Part shown: piece by piece, positions 36,127-46,816 of the stretch | Position numbering within the stretch: position 1 is the first letter of the stretch | Layout: every line of letters starts with the position of its first letter | NCBI GenBank assembly: GCA_021399435.1 | Contig: JAJTUP010000018.1 | Span: 930,001 to 994,000, forward strand | Reading direction: 5' to 3' | Source: Diaporthe sp. PMI_573 | Lineage: Eukaryota > Ascomycota > Sordariomycetes > Diaporthales > Diaporthaceae | Length of the DNA: 64,000 nt | Translations under genes and position numbers: made by a program | The notes under the pieces: model-generated | Databases searched by the model: none | The model's input: only the letters and a program-made list of their open reading frames with translations | Told to the model about the DNA's origin: nothing

Positions 36127-37158
36127 ATGGAAGTAGAAGTTGCCGAACTGAAGAAGCAGGTTGCGGCCCTGCAGAAGGAAGTCTCACGAGTAGCAGGTAA
36201 GTCTATTCCACACCCCGTCAATTTCACGGCGTGAATGCGAATGCACTGACGCTCCCACACAGACGAGGCGGAAATACGCAAGACGCACTTCAAGTATGGC
36301 TACTACCTCGACAAGTGCCTCTACAACGAGGTAGTCGACATGTTCGCCGACCACCCGGACACGTACGTCGAGTTCCTCGGGTCTCGTTACCGGGGCAAGG
36401 AGGGCGTCAAGAGGCTGTATCAGGGCCGGTTCCAGAACACCTTTGTCAAGGGCCGCAACGGTCCCGTGTACGGGTTTCTCCTTGACCACATCATGATGCA
36501 GGATATCGTGGACGTCGACGCCAGTGGCACGCACGCGTGGGTCAGGATGAGAGCTCTGATGAGCGCCGGAACTGTAAGCCTCAGTCTTCTCGATGCCCAT
36601 CTTTTGTGCTTTGGAAAGCTCCACAGTGCATTGCTGCGGGCTCTGTCGGTGGTCACTAACGTATATCAGCACGATTCTGTCAACGAGACGCACCCGCGCG
36701 GACATGTTCAGTGGTGGGAGGGCGGTCTATACGAGAACGAATACATCAAGGAGAATGGCGTCTGGAAATTATTCCGGTACCGCTACTTCCCCTTCTGGCA
36801 CGCTGAGTTTGAAAGCGGCTGGAGCCACACCAAGAAGAACTATATTCCCTGGCCGACAAAGACTTACCCGGAGGACCCTCTCGGCCCGGACGAGATCCTC
36901 GAGCAGAAGATGCTGTGGCCAGACACCCGGGTCATCCCCTTCCATTATCCCCACCCTGTGACTGGGCGCAAAGTGAACGATGACGACCTAAGGTCGCCGC
37001 ATTGGGGTCAGGACGTGAACACCTCGGACAACGCTCTGACGCTGAAGTTGCCTGATGGGCAGACGAGGCCTGGGGCAGAGGAGGGGGTGACCGAATCGAA
37101 GCCGGGGACGAAGATCCTGCCTGAGCTGGTCCAGAACAAGCCGGTCAACGGTGCTTGA
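36127..37158 (+). CDS. SnoaL-like (NTF2 fold) protein
   Basis: Exons 36127-36196, 36263-36573 and 36670-37158 give 289 residues. Residues 1-23 form a short heptad-like helix (VAELKKQVAALQKEVSRVA), then a SnoaL_4-type NTF2-fold domain to about residue 175: KTHFKYGYYLDKCLYNEVVD, FLGSRYRGKEGVKRLY, FLLDHIMMQDIVDVD, GTHAWVRMRAL and GLYENEYIKENGVWKLFRY. The rest is Pro-rich and probably packs on the domain. Enzymes with this fold include cyclases, dehydratases and isomerases for small polyketide, steroid or aromatic substrates; the exact reaction is unknown. The second intron is 96 bp, a multiple of three and free of stops, so retention would add 32 in-frame residues inside the fold. It lies upstream of, and on the same strand as, the carotenoid oxygenase gene, which suggests a shared pathway. 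Confidence 0.82.
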
Positions 37159-37816
37159 TTTCCAAACATGCAGTTGTGGGTCCCATACACTATTCTGTCT
37201 TCATAGTCTAGATACTGCGAAAGGCCTCGTTAAATTTCCTAGTCTACGGGGTATACAATTATCTCCCCGAGTGCATTGTTATCGCTAGCAGCCTTGAATA
37301 TACTACTGAGAGCCAAGCATCCGTCCCACTGTTTCACTAGCAAAACATCCGGATTTACGGGCATATCATCAGAGCTCTAGTCCAGTTAGACGCTCCGCAT
37401 TGAGAATCAATGTGGGGATGCTCACTGCAGTGGATTTTCCCGGGTTAGAGCTCAGGGATGGGAGCTCCATTTTGCCTGCAACTGCCGTAGCATCCCCCGC
37501 ACCCTGAGGATGATCAATGCCTGACAGATGGAATAGATTACCCGGTCTCCAATAACGCAGTGCACACTTCAGGCCGCCGAGGAGTGCCATTCTAGGGAGC
37601 GATGCCGATGTCACGGGGAGTTGAACCCGACGTCTCAGCTCTGCGGGCTTTCTCAATGGCCCGGAGACAATGTCACCTCAGTATTCGCCGTCTGTAACTT
37701 GCACTTTGAAGATTTGGGTCAGCCTCACGCCCTCTGGCCCATTATAAACAGTAACAGAGTTCCACCAACTCTGCCAGAGGTTGTCGTTACTCACAATAAG
37801 CTTCGCACCTTGCATC
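37159..37816. other. Intergenic between SnoaL-like and oxygenase genes
   Basis: No coding region is supported. The minus strand contains a good tRNA B-box match near 37617-37627 but no tRNA can be folded around it. Confidence 0.5.
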
Positions 37817-39667
37817 ATGGCACACATATTCTCTCTTGCCCCAGCCGTCAAGGGATACAAGGATGGCCGCCTGACAAGACCAGGAGAGGCAACCACTTTC
37901 CCGCAAACCCCAGTCTTCAGCGGGATCAACAAACCCTCACGTCTTGAGGGCGACGTCTTTGACCTCGAAGTAACAGGGACGATTCCCAAGGAAATAAACG
38001 CGACCTTCTACCGCATCCAGCCTGACCAGCGGTTCCCGCCCCTATTCGAGGACGACGTGCACTTCAACGGCGACGGCTCTGTGACGGCGATCCGCATCTC
38101 CAACGGCCACGCGGACTTTAAACAGCGATACGTGCAGACGGACCGGTATAAGGCCGAGACGGCGGCGCGGCAGAGCCTGTTTGGGCGGTACAGAAACCCA
38201 TTCACGGACAACGAGAGCGTGAAAGGGGTAATCAGAACTGCCTCAAACACTAATATCACCTTCCGGAGAGGTATGCTTCTTGCCTCAAAAGAGGATGGCC
38301 CACCCTTCGCCATGGACCCCGTCACGCTCGAGACGCTGGGGCGATATGACTTTGAGGGCCAGATCACGGCGCCGACCTTTACCGCGCACCCCAAGTTCGA
38401 CCCTGAGACGGGCGAGATGATTTGTTTTGCTTATGAGGCCGGCGGGAACGGGAATGACGGGAGTCTTGATATTATCATGTGGACGATCGATGCGGATGGG
38501 AAGAAGACCGAGGAGGCGTTCTATAAGGCGCCCTTTGCTGGCATGATTCATGATATCGGTGTGAGTAAAAACTACGTGGTCATGCCCTTGACGCCGATCA
38601 AGGTCAATATGGACAGGATGAAGAGGGGTGGTGAGAAGTTTGCGTGGGATCCGTACGAGGACCAGTGGTATGGTCTCGTGCCGAGACGGAATGGCAAGAG
38701 CTCGGATATCATCTGGTTCCGGGCGGACAACGGTGAGTAATTCATGAATTAGTTGTCTCCGTGACGCCGGAAGCTAACATAAATCAGCTTTTCAGGGCCA
38801 CATAGCTGGTTGCTACGAAAACGAAGACGGCCATGTTGTGGTGGATCTCACCGTAGCTGACGGGAACGTCTTCTTCTGGTGGCCCCCAGATGGTTCGTAC
38901 CGTCCTTCTCCTTGACTGAACCCCTTTCATGTTCTGGAATGTGCCAGAGTACATGTGTTTAGGACCCGTAGCAGGCGACTGACATGTGATTACTAGAGGA
39001 GCTCACGCCCATCCAGCCAGACAAGGTGACCGCTCGAGACAAGCTCAACAGCCAGACGACACGCTGGATCCTCGACCCGAAAGCCAAGACCGGGACGCGC
39101 ATCAAGCCCGCGTTCGTGTGGGATATCAACGGCGAGTTCAGCCGCATCGACGACCGCTGGGTGACCAAGAAGTACAAGCACTTCTGGCAGGCGAGGATCG
39201 ACCCTACGAAACCGTACGACTTCCAGAAGTGCGGGCCTCCCGCGGGCGGCCTGTTTAATTCTCTGGGACATTACACGTGGGACTCGGAGAACCCCCTGGC
39301 ACACGGCGATGAGGACACGTACTTTTTCGGCCCCACGTCGACGGTGCAGGAGCCGAGCTTCATCCCGCGCGGTGAGGACGCTGCAGAGGGCGAGGGATAC
39401 CTTATTGCACTGGTAAACAGGCTTGGTGAGCTGCGGAACGACGTCGCCATCTTTGACGCCCAGAACCTCGCACAGGGCCCGCTGGCCGTGTTGCACTTAC
39501 CTCTCGCGCTAAAGTTGGGGCTGCACGGTAACTTTGTCGACCACCGGGACATTGAGGCGTGGCAGAGGAGGCGGGATGCTGGTGGGGATGTTGGGCCTGT
39601 CAAGATTGCTACTGAGCCGTTGCCTTGGCAGAAGGAGCTTGCGAACGGTGCTAATGGGTCGCATTGA
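37817..39667 (+). CDS. Carotenoid cleavage / lignostilbene-type oxygenase (RPE65 family)
   Basis: Exons 37817-38732, 38788-38892 and 38997-39667 give 563 residues, the usual length for fungal members. The family oxidatively cleaves a double bond of carotenoids or of stilbene/phenylpropene substrates using non-haem Fe(II) held by four histidines. All four are visible: H191 (FTAHPKFD), H245 ([12 protein letters not shown]), H310 ([14 protein letters not shown]) and H517 (GLHGNFVD). H310 lies just after the first splice junction, which supports that model. Other family blocks are [41 protein letters not shown] and EPSFIPRG. It has no signal peptide, so it is cytosolic. The second intron has a weak donor (GTTCGT). 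The substrate cannot be told from sequence. The neighbours are a SnoaL-like protein upstream and a convergent dehydrogenase 58 bp downstream. Confidence 0.9.
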
Positions 39668-39725
39668 GTTTGTTGGATTGTGTGTTCGGATCGTCCCTGA
39701 AAGATCAAGGACAGAGGCTCAATAA

Positions 39726-41048
39726 TCACATACTCTCGAGCCAATGGGCCTCGAGATCTGGCACCTTTGCATGGAGCTCCGCAATTATTTCGTTCCAAAC
39801 CAGTGCTTGAACCTTTCTCGCATGCTCGCTGAGAATGTTGACTTTTGCCTTCCTGAAAGATCGAGTTTGTCAGCATGTGAAACTGTGCTTGAAGTAGAGA
39901 CCCAAACGAGAGCTTACTTCATGTATTGTTCATGTGTCAACCATGCGATAGAGAACCGTCCCTGAGGACCGGGTTAGCTTGAGCAGTGCTTCTCAACTCC
40001 CATGAACTCGATCTCCTTCGCTTACGTGCTCCTCCTTTGGACGAAGGGCTGCGTTGACATAATGCCTGGCCCCGTTGTCCGTCGACTTTCCGAGTACACC
40101 CATGTACACAGCGACTAATATCTTCATGAACCAAGCCTGATCAACCACCGCTCGGCCGATATCAGTCCGAACCATTCCGGGACACACGGTATTAATGATT
40201 ACCGTCGGTCTGTTCGTGTCAGTTCAGTCATTTCTAGGACACACTTGAGGACACTTCCGTTCCCACGTACTCGCCGTCTGGTCCCAGTGCCCTTTTGCAA
40301 ATCTCCTCGACGGCGTATGTGAGAAGGAGCTTGCTGTTGGCGTAGTTGGGCTCTTGCAGCTTCCATGGCGCTGGCCAGTGTTTTGGATCACTGAAGCGGT
40401 GCAGGAGCCCTTCGGTCTCCGAGAATTCCGCCCAGCAGCGAATATCAGGATATAGGTGATCTCTGCTCGTGACGAATACGATATGACCTAGGGAGCTTCG
40501 GTTGGCGCGCTCGGACTTCATCATGTCTAAAAGCAGCATTCCCAGTAAATTTGTGCTCAAGGTATTGATTTGGATCGTCATTTCCCTGCTCAGTGTGCGG
40601 TTATGTGGTGAGTTAAATGGGTTCCCATTCATTGAATGTACTTGGAGACTCACCAGCCTTCCGGACTGCGGACGAAGTGAGGCATGAGAATTCCTGCGTT
40701 GAGTACGGCAACATCAATACCTCCTTCCCCTTGACGAACCTCCCTCAGCTCCTCGACAAATCCAACACACGAAGAGTAATGCACCATGTCAAGCTCCATC
40801 ACACGAACAGCACACCCTGGTGCAGCATTCTGTATTTTCCGCTTTGCTTCATCACCCCTGGGTTTCGCACGGCAGGTGATGATCACGTCGGCGCCGAGTT
40901 TGGCGAAGTGCATGGCGGCCGCAAGACCCAGACCCGCTGTCCCTCCTGTGACAAGGACCGTCTGTCCGCTGAAAGTACCTAGGGGTGGTAGCGGAACTGG
41001 GAAGAAGCGGCCTTTGATGCGTTGGAAGGGAAGGTCTAGGAGTACCAT
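39726..41048 (-). CDS. Short-chain dehydrogenase/reductase (retinol dehydrogenase-like)
   Basis: Five minus-strand exons (41048-40654, 40585-40271, 40209-40026, 39961-39918, 39852-39726) give 354 residues. The NAD(P)-binding motif TGGTAGLG is at residues 34-41, NAG at 117-119, the catalytic Ser at about 172 (VFVTSRDH) and the YxxxK pair at Y213/K217 (NYANSK), followed by VCPGMVRTD. The start at 41048 was chosen over an upstream in-frame ATG at 41075 because homology-like sequence begins there. The last two introns are needed: without them the protein stops right after the KEEH block; with them it continues GRFSIAWLTHEQYMK and a helical end AKVNILSEHARKVQALVWNE, the usual end of this subfamily. 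It is convergent with the carotenoid oxygenase, 58 bp apart, so it could act on the cleavage aldehyde or ketone (inference). Confidence 0.87.
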
Positions 41049-41690
41049 GGTGTCCAATGTTTGCTGTGTGTTCAAGTGGTCTTTGCGTTAGGTGAAAACG
41101 AGACGTTGCTTCAAAGTGTTACCAGCTGCAATCGTCAACACCCTTTAATATATCTGGGCCCGGCACCGGAGACAAATATTTCGTCGCCGCCCCAGGATGC
41201 GCTAGTGATCAATGTCATATTCTTGCCAGTACGTGAGACGCATTTGATCTTACGATGCCCACGCAGTGTAGGCACACAGTGAAGAATGTTTTTGAAGGAT
41301 TCGTCTATTCCAAGTTTCGTCCAGGCAACCTTGGCGAATCCTGCCAAGTACCGTCTCGGAGACATGGGCAAATTGATGGCCGACGGTCACGGTGCCCCAT
41401 TCGAGCCGTCTCGGTGACATAATGTCTGCTCAGGACAAGTATGGCCAATCAGCTGGATCCGCAGACGCTGACCGCGGCGATCGGCAATTGGTGTCGGACT
41501 CCTCCGATTTAACGAAAAGTATCGGTCTAAATTGATAGAAGGGTGATCTATGAAAATATTTGCACGGCCCCTTTACCCTTCAAATGAGTCCGAGGGAATA
41601 GCAGATCGTGAAGTCGAGTTCGTGATACGGAGATAGTTCTTCACGAGCTTTGCTCGGGTGCCCGCTGCACGGCCACAGTATCAATCTCCC
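41049..41690. other. Intergenic, no gene seen
   Basis: Promoter side of the dehydrogenase gene. No convincing coding region or RNA gene is seen. Confidence 0.45.
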
Positions 41691-41890
41691 AACCTCCTAA
41701 GAACAAACCTCATGTAGCTTGACATCTTTTAGAACAGCCTCTCATAGGATAACCTCCCATAGGACAACCTCCTATAGGATAGCTAGACAGAAGAACACCA
41801 AGCTACGAAGGCTAGACAATATCGTTTTCACGTTTCTTGATTGTGGCTGTGCTACTGTAATAATGTATGCGATGGTCTGATTCTTGCCCA
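41691..41890. repeat. Degenerate short tandem repeats (CCTATAGGA type)
   Basis: Between about 41736 and 41790 a 15-16-bp unit with core CTC(C/T)(C/T)ATAGGA(T/C)AAC occurs at least three times in tandem; the core CCTATAGG is itself palindromic. The following sequence (around 41841-41880, TGTGGCTGTG then TACTGTAATAATGTA) resembles that at 49795-49840, which also follows a block of such units. The pair may be old copies of one dispersed repeat. Confidence 0.55.
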
Positions 41891-42013
41891 GCCTTCTCAA
41901 AGCCCTGGGTTCACACATGAAATCCGCCAAGCTCAATCTCTACCAGCCTCCACATTCCTGCCGTCCACTTCCCAAAACCTGGCCATGAAAGGGCAGCTCA
42001 TGTGCACAGTTGC

Positions 42014-43546
42014 TCAATTCAAAGGATCAAACATCTCCTGAGCCCAAGCCGCGGTACGCCCGGCCAAAGGGCTCGGCCTGCCTCCGCGAAACACATTATC
42101 AAAGAAGACGTCAATGACCGTGTCCCTGAGGAAGCGCTCCCACTCGGCAAACCCCTCGACGTACTTGTCCTCCTGGCGGGGCTTGTCCACCCACGCGTAC
42201 GGAGACGGCACGTCGCTCAGGTCCACACCAGGGATATTATTCTCGGCCTTCTTGTTGTCCCAGAACTTGCGGAAGGCATCCCGGTTGAACGTCTTGTAGC
42301 CAGTGCCGGGCACATACCAGTTGTCAGGCTGGGCATGATCATAGAACAGGTTGAACACCTTGACGTGCTCCAGGCGGATGGGCTCGCCAAAGACGTGCAC
42401 GAGGATGACCGTCCCCGGGGGCTGCGTCTCCTCGATGTTGCAGGCCTGCGTCGGGCGCACCTGCGGCCCCGGGGCGCCGATGAGCTGGGAGCCGTGCTGC
42501 CTCAGGCAGGCGTGGATGCACCCCAGCTCCGGGTTGGCCAGCGGGCTCGGGAGGAAGAAGCTGTCGTGGTCCTCACCGTGGTATAGGTCGAAGCAGTTGG
42601 GCACGAGGCGGCAGAGCCACGGCAGGCCGAGCAGGAATGGTGCGATGCATGGGTACTGCCTCATAATCGAGATTGCCTCCTTGTTTGGCACTGTGACGGA
42701 CTCGTAGGTGGCTGCGTCGCTGCGGCGGTCCTTGTCGGGGTGGAAGCGGGCGCGGTCGCCGACACAGTTTATCTTGAGCGCGGGTAAGGACGGGTAGGGA
42801 TATCGAGGGACGTTGACCACGCACGGGCTATCGTGATCGCCGTAGAGTACAGCTTCGATCACAAACCAGGTGTCGTTCATGGACACATCCTCCAGACGGG
42901 CTCTCATGGGATGATCAGGATACCGAGGTAAAGGGGCCAGTTCTGGCAAGCCTGCAACCACCAGGATAGGTCCCCAGTAAGTCTGCAGGTGGCCCGGGGG
43001 ACCCAGGTTGAGAACGCTTCGGTTGATGGATGAGGTGTGCTCGCCCCGGCTTGACTGGTCGAGACAGAGGCTGAAAAGCCACTGCTGTGACACACGCTTC
43101 GTCGTGCAGCTCATGTACATGATTGGCGTCATGTCGGTCAGGCCGTCGGTCGGCAGACCCTCATACATGTGTGAGAGGGAGACCGCAGTACGGTCGTCGT
43201 TCCTCAAAACCCACGCCCACTCCGGCTTCTTCTTGTTTTCGGGGAACAGGATGGCTCGGATGTGTTGAGGGGAGGGGCGTTTGTCGGTCGAGAACTGGTC
43301 GAAAGACCTGCAAAAGAACTTGTGCGTGGAGCGGTCCTCCCTTTGACACGCTTCGGAGCAGTAGCGCATGGAATGGCAGCCTGAGCAGATCAGGTTCCCT
43401 GGCTGTGGGCATACAGTGCAAAGAAGGTTGCTTCTCGGCTGGCGTGCGAGCAGCTCGTCGTTCTTCGGGATCCGGATAGTGGTTGACTTGAAGGGTACCT
43501 TGCACGGCGAGTACGGCGCAGCGTTTGTGTCTTTGAAGACATCCAT
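42014..43546 (-). CDS. MYND zinc-finger protein, single exon
   Basis: An uninterrupted 510-residue frame. An MYND finger lies at residues 43-79 with all eight ligands: C43, C46, C54, C57, C63, C67, H75, C79 (core RYCSEACQRED). MYND domains bind proline-rich partner proteins and occur in transcriptional co-repressors and SMYD methyltransferases. No SET domain is present here. The remaining 430 residues are a fungal-specific region with FLLGLPWLCRLVPNCFDLYH and a basic/aromatic C-terminus; I do not recognise it. The 5' ATG is the first in frame. The long opposite-strand ORF at 42002-42586 is a shadow of this gene. Confidence 0.87.
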   Translation of the reverse strand: MDVFKDTNAAPYSPCKVPFKSTTIRIPKNDELLARQPRSNLLCTVCPQPGNLICSGCHSMRYCSEACQREDRSTHKFFCRSFDQFSTDKRPSPQHIRAILFPENKKKPEWAWVLRNDDRTAVSLSHMYEGLPTDGLTDMTPIMYMSCTTKRVSQQWLFSLCLDQSSRGEHTSSINRSVLNLGPPGHLQTYWGPILVVAGLPELAPLPRYPDHPMRARLEDVSMNDTWFVIEAVLYGDHDSPCVVNVPRYPYPSLPALKINCVGDRARFHPDKDRRSDAATYESVTVPNKEAISIMRQYPCIAPFLLGLPWLCRLVPNCFDLYHGEDHDSFFLPSPLANPELGCIHACLRQHGSQLIGAPGPQVRPTQACNIEETQPPGTVILVHVFGEPIRLEHVKVFNLFYDHAQPDNWYVPGTGYKTFNRDAFRKFWDNKKAENNIPGVDLSDVPSPYAWVDKPRQEDKYVEGFAEWERFLRDTVIDVFFDNVFRGGRPSPLAGRTAAWAQEMFDPLN

Positions 43547-44121
43547 GACGTGAATGATGATCGATAGCTACCTAGGTATTTGTGCAAGTGTGGGCGGTTG
43601 GCTGAAAAGCGAAAAGATGGATGGAGACTCAAAGGACGTGATGAAGTAGAGCGGCACGCAGATTTATTACTTTTCGAAGGGAATTCCGCCACAGCCTCAA
43701 CTCAGAGAAGGTAACTGGCCTGGAGAATTCGTTTGAATTCTCGTTCAAAGAGGGTCGACGGTGGTTGGCAGATGGAAACGGGAATGCGCATTTCCACGAC
43801 CAGACTCCACCTCTTAAGATGCCAATATTGCATGCAACACTGACGAACCACGCGAAAAAATGCATCCACCCGACAGACAGCTCAGGCTGGCGGTCTCAGT
43901 CACCTGGCAGACAAAGGAGCTGCATTATTTCAGACCGCCACACTGCCAGCGGACTCAGCCGTACGTTTTACTACTCACGGTCCACGCAAGCTCCGACAAA
44001 CGGTTGCTCACTAGCATTATCATGGGCCAGAATACCCAAGGAAAACTGTGACGTGAATGTGTCAGTCGAACGTTCTTTATATTCGTCCCTGCTGATCTTT
44101 TGCCAACCCCGACCTTCACGA
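43547..44121. other. Intergenic, no gene seen
   Basis: Upstream flank of the MYND gene and downstream flank of the bromodomain-like gene. A plus-strand ORF starting at 43765 runs through here but is antisense to the bromodomain frame. Confidence 0.5.
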
Positions 44122-44709
44122 CTAGAATTCATGGCCCTCCTCCTCGGCGGTTGCCACGACATTGTTAATCCAATCCAACTTCTTCCTGCCCTCGCACGCC
44201 TGAATGAACATACTGCGGAGTTTCTCCGCCGCCGCGTGGAGGCGGTGGCACCAGGGGAAGTACAGCATGGCATTCTCGACCATGAGGTCGAAATCTGCCA
44301 CGATCGCGTAGGAATTGCCACAGTACACCCCCCTGGCCCACCTCTTCTGCATCTTGCTGAAGTCCATGTGCTTCTTCACGATGCTGGTGTAGTCGGGTTC
44401 GGCGGCGAGGGTGGACGGCTGGAGGAAATATTCGTTGGTGGCTCGGTGTTCTTCCCCCATGACTGTGACCCGGAGCGCCCGCCAATAGAAACCGGACTCG
44501 ATTGCCGAATACCTCAGCCTGGTTTGGTTCATTTGGCGGGTCTGCATGGACAGTCTTTTGAGCCAAGGCGCTCTCCTGTATATTTTGTTCATTTTTGCCC
44601 TCTGACGCCGTCGGACCTCGGCGGTGAGAGGGTCTGAGGTCGGTGAAGTCGGGCACAAACATGTCGTCGTTCCCTGACCGAGAGGGGAGGGCCTGTATGG
44701 GATTGTCAT
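44122..44709 (-). CDS. Small bromodomain-like protein lacking the acetyl-lysine Asn
   Basis: A single-exon frame of 195 residues. Residues 100-170 read like the second half of a bromodomain: EPDYTSIVKKHMDFSKMQKR (as in PDYxxxIKxPMDLSTIxxR), GVYCGNSYAIVADFDLMVEN (the GxYxSxxxFxxDxxLMxxN helix) and LHAAAEKLRSMF. At the position of the invariant Asn that contacts acetyl-lysine (usual YN), this protein has Phe (LYF, residue 151), so classic acetyl-lysine reading is unlikely. The N-terminal 90 residues are basic and do not show a clear ZA start; an upstream exon may be missing. It lies between the MYND gene and the coiled-coil gene on the same strand, which suggests chromatin-linked genes but proves nothing. 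Confidence 0.65.
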   Translation of the reverse strand: MTIPYRPSPLGQGTTTCLCPTSPTSDPLTAEVRRRQRAKMNKIYRRAPWLKRLSMQTRQMNQTRLRYSAIESGFYWRALRVTVMGEEHRATNEYFLQPSTLAAEPDYTSIVKKHMDFSKMQKRWARGVYCGNSYAIVADFDLMVENAMLYFPWCHRLHAAAEKLRSMFIQACEGRKKLDWINNVVATAEEEGHEF

Positions 44710-45913
44710 TGCGAACTCAAGTTCTCTCCGTATGTAGATGGGGGAAAAGTGTGAAGTCTGAGTATTTGGTTACTGGTATTGTGAACTTGATGAGATCGTA
44801 GGCCTTCGGGTGTTTCAAGGAAGGATGGTAGAAATTCACCACTTGAGATAACATCTCTTCAATGCTTTGAGAGTTTGGTTCGATCCGGCGGCGGCGACAG
44901 CAGCGTTTTCTATTGTCCTTATTCCTTACCTATTGCGCGACATTACATCCAATTGTGCTAAATCGGCCAATATTCTGATAGTTGTTCTTATAGACTACTT
45001 GTATTCTTTAAGTTCCTCTACTAAGCCGGAACGATAACAAGTGCCTTAGAAGGACAAAAGACAATGTATCTTGATGGATGATTACAGTGAGAATTTGCTA
45101 TACAAGGCTTTGGACAGTGACTTTCCAATTTTTGCAAACCAGTGTTCTCAGAAGCTACTATTTTATACTATAAACCTTAGTGTTGGGCCACGCCTAGTCT
45201 ATCTGCGCCGGTGCTGTTGGCAAGCTGTCAACCTTGACGTAGACCGGCCCGTTAAAGTCGAACGAAGCCACTGTGATGCATTGGCTCAACCTACCCTAGG
45301 GTAGTCTGACGACGTTATGCACCGTCAAGGTGCCTTCTCCATGTGTATCAGGCAAATTGCCAGAAATGGACAATGCTAAAAGCCGCCATTTCCCATGTCC
45401 TAGGTTGTTCTTGTATTATTTGACCCCAATAAATCTCGCGGTTGGAAATGATGGAATGAATCCATTGGACTTCTGGCACTGTGAATTGAGCCCGTTCGAG
45501 GATCACGATCAAAGCTGGAACACTTTCCTGTACCGACGTGAAATTCGATGCAATTGTGCCAGGAATAAGCTGAGACGAAGTGCAATTTCTGTATTACTCT
45601 GATTCTCATTCTGATTCTGATGACAATGGGTCACCAAACGGTCCATACCCGGCTTGCAAATCTCTTGTACACTGCCATCGAGTTTTGAGTCTGCTGTCAA
45701 AATTGCCAATCGAGTCTTTCCCCTCCTGTAGCTAATTCCATTGTGTGCGTCGAATCCAGTTACAATATCGGCATGATCTTTGTCTGAAGACAACCCATTG
45801 CTGCGAAGATTGTGCTTGCATGATGTCGCCCGAGATGATCTTGTTGGAACATTGGATCAGCCTTGCTTCGTGCCCAGCGCGGCGGTAAACACTCAACTCA
45901 CAACCATGGAACT
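44710..45913. other. Intergenic, no gene seen
   Basis: About 1.2 kb, moderately AT-rich near 44930-45180. Short ORFs have no recognisable motif. It contains no clear repeat or RNA gene. Confidence 0.5.
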
Positions 45914-46816
45914 CTACCAGCCTTTGCCAGTGCTGGATCCCAGATCGGTTCGACCATAGAACACCCACTCCTTGCTACTAGCGTTACCCGCGCCGTTCTC
46001 ACGAGCAAACGCCTCCCAGCCTTTGCTGTTATAACTTCCGTTCTGGTCGTTCTGCGGCTTGAAATCCTTCGCCTGTCCCCTAAGGCCATTCTTGATACCG
46101 GCAGCTGCCTGGGTCTGACCTCCAGGGGGTGCGTTCTCCTTCGGAAGGTTGACTGCTTCGGGTTTGAGGTGTTAACTTGAGTGTGTACAATCTGGAGGGG
46201 TGGTGACAGTACCGATCGGAGTCTCCTTGATGGGCTTAGGGCTTGCCTTGTTACCCAGCATGTCGAAAACCATCTTGGCGACAACTTCGGTGAGATCCTC
46301 GTCGCTGGCGCCGTGCTCCAGGGCTGTATCAAGGGCGCATTTTACGACATCTTTAACTCCGGCGAAGTTTGCCATGGCGGATTCGATGGCTGCCTTCAGA
46401 CCTTGCTCGTCATCGATGAGGTCGATGAGGATGTCGTCGATGTTGTCACCGCGGGTCCGCCCGTTGACCTGCATCGCAACGCCGAGCGCAAGCCTCACAA
46501 TGTCGCTGCCCGTGAGATGGTCCGACCTTATGGCGCATTCCACGACATGACGCACGACATCGGTGGTGCTGGACTTTGTGCTCATGGCGGACGCGATGGC
46601 GGGTTCAGCGGCGACCAGCGCGTCGAGGCGGGTCTGCATCCTCTTCACCTCCTTCTGGCGGTCGTCGAGCTCCGCGGACTTTACGACGAGGGCTCGCTTC
46701 TGGGCTTCGAGCTCTTGGGTGAGCTTCTTGATCGACTCGACCGTGGCTTCCTTTTCGTGGAGCTCGCTCTGCCGGGCGTCGAGCTCCTCCCGAAGCCTCG
46801 AAAAGTGCGAGGACAT
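45914..46816 (-). CDS. Coiled-coil / helical-repeat protein A, unidentified
   Basis: Two exons (46816-46213 and 46152-45914) separated by a 60-bp intron give 280 residues; unspliced, the frame ends almost at once. Residues 1-70 are a strong coiled coil (RLREELDARQSELHEKEATV, LTQELEAQKRALVVKSAELD). Residues 75-195 are a run of amphipathic helices with repeated D(I/V)V..AL patterns (SDIVRLALGVAMQ, VKDVVKCALDTALEHG, LTEVVAKMVFDML). The second exon is polar and Gly/Asn-rich (GSYNSKGWEAFAREN) and ends STGKGW. An in-frame upstream extension to 47245 exists but looks non-coding. It shares architecture with the gene at 47617-48898. I recognise no family; an assembly or scaffold role is a guess. Confidence 0.72.

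Noticed and set aside
36420..36656. Minus-strand ORF inside the SnoaL-like gene
   Set aside because: Opposite strand of a well-supported domain and runs across its intron; shadow.
37590..37680. tRNA gene on the minus strand
   Set aside because: A B-box-like GGTTCAACTCC and a GGGC..GCCC stem resembling a D-arm are present, but no anticodon arm fits in the remaining space and the acceptor ends do not pair.
42002..42586. 194-codon plus-strand ORF
   Set aside because: Antisense shadow of the MYND gene, which has all eight zinc ligands.
43765..44637. 290-codon plus-strand ORF
   Set aside because: It is antisense to the bromodomain-like frame, which has clear family motifs; the plus reading has none and is Val/His/Leu-biased, typical of a shadow.
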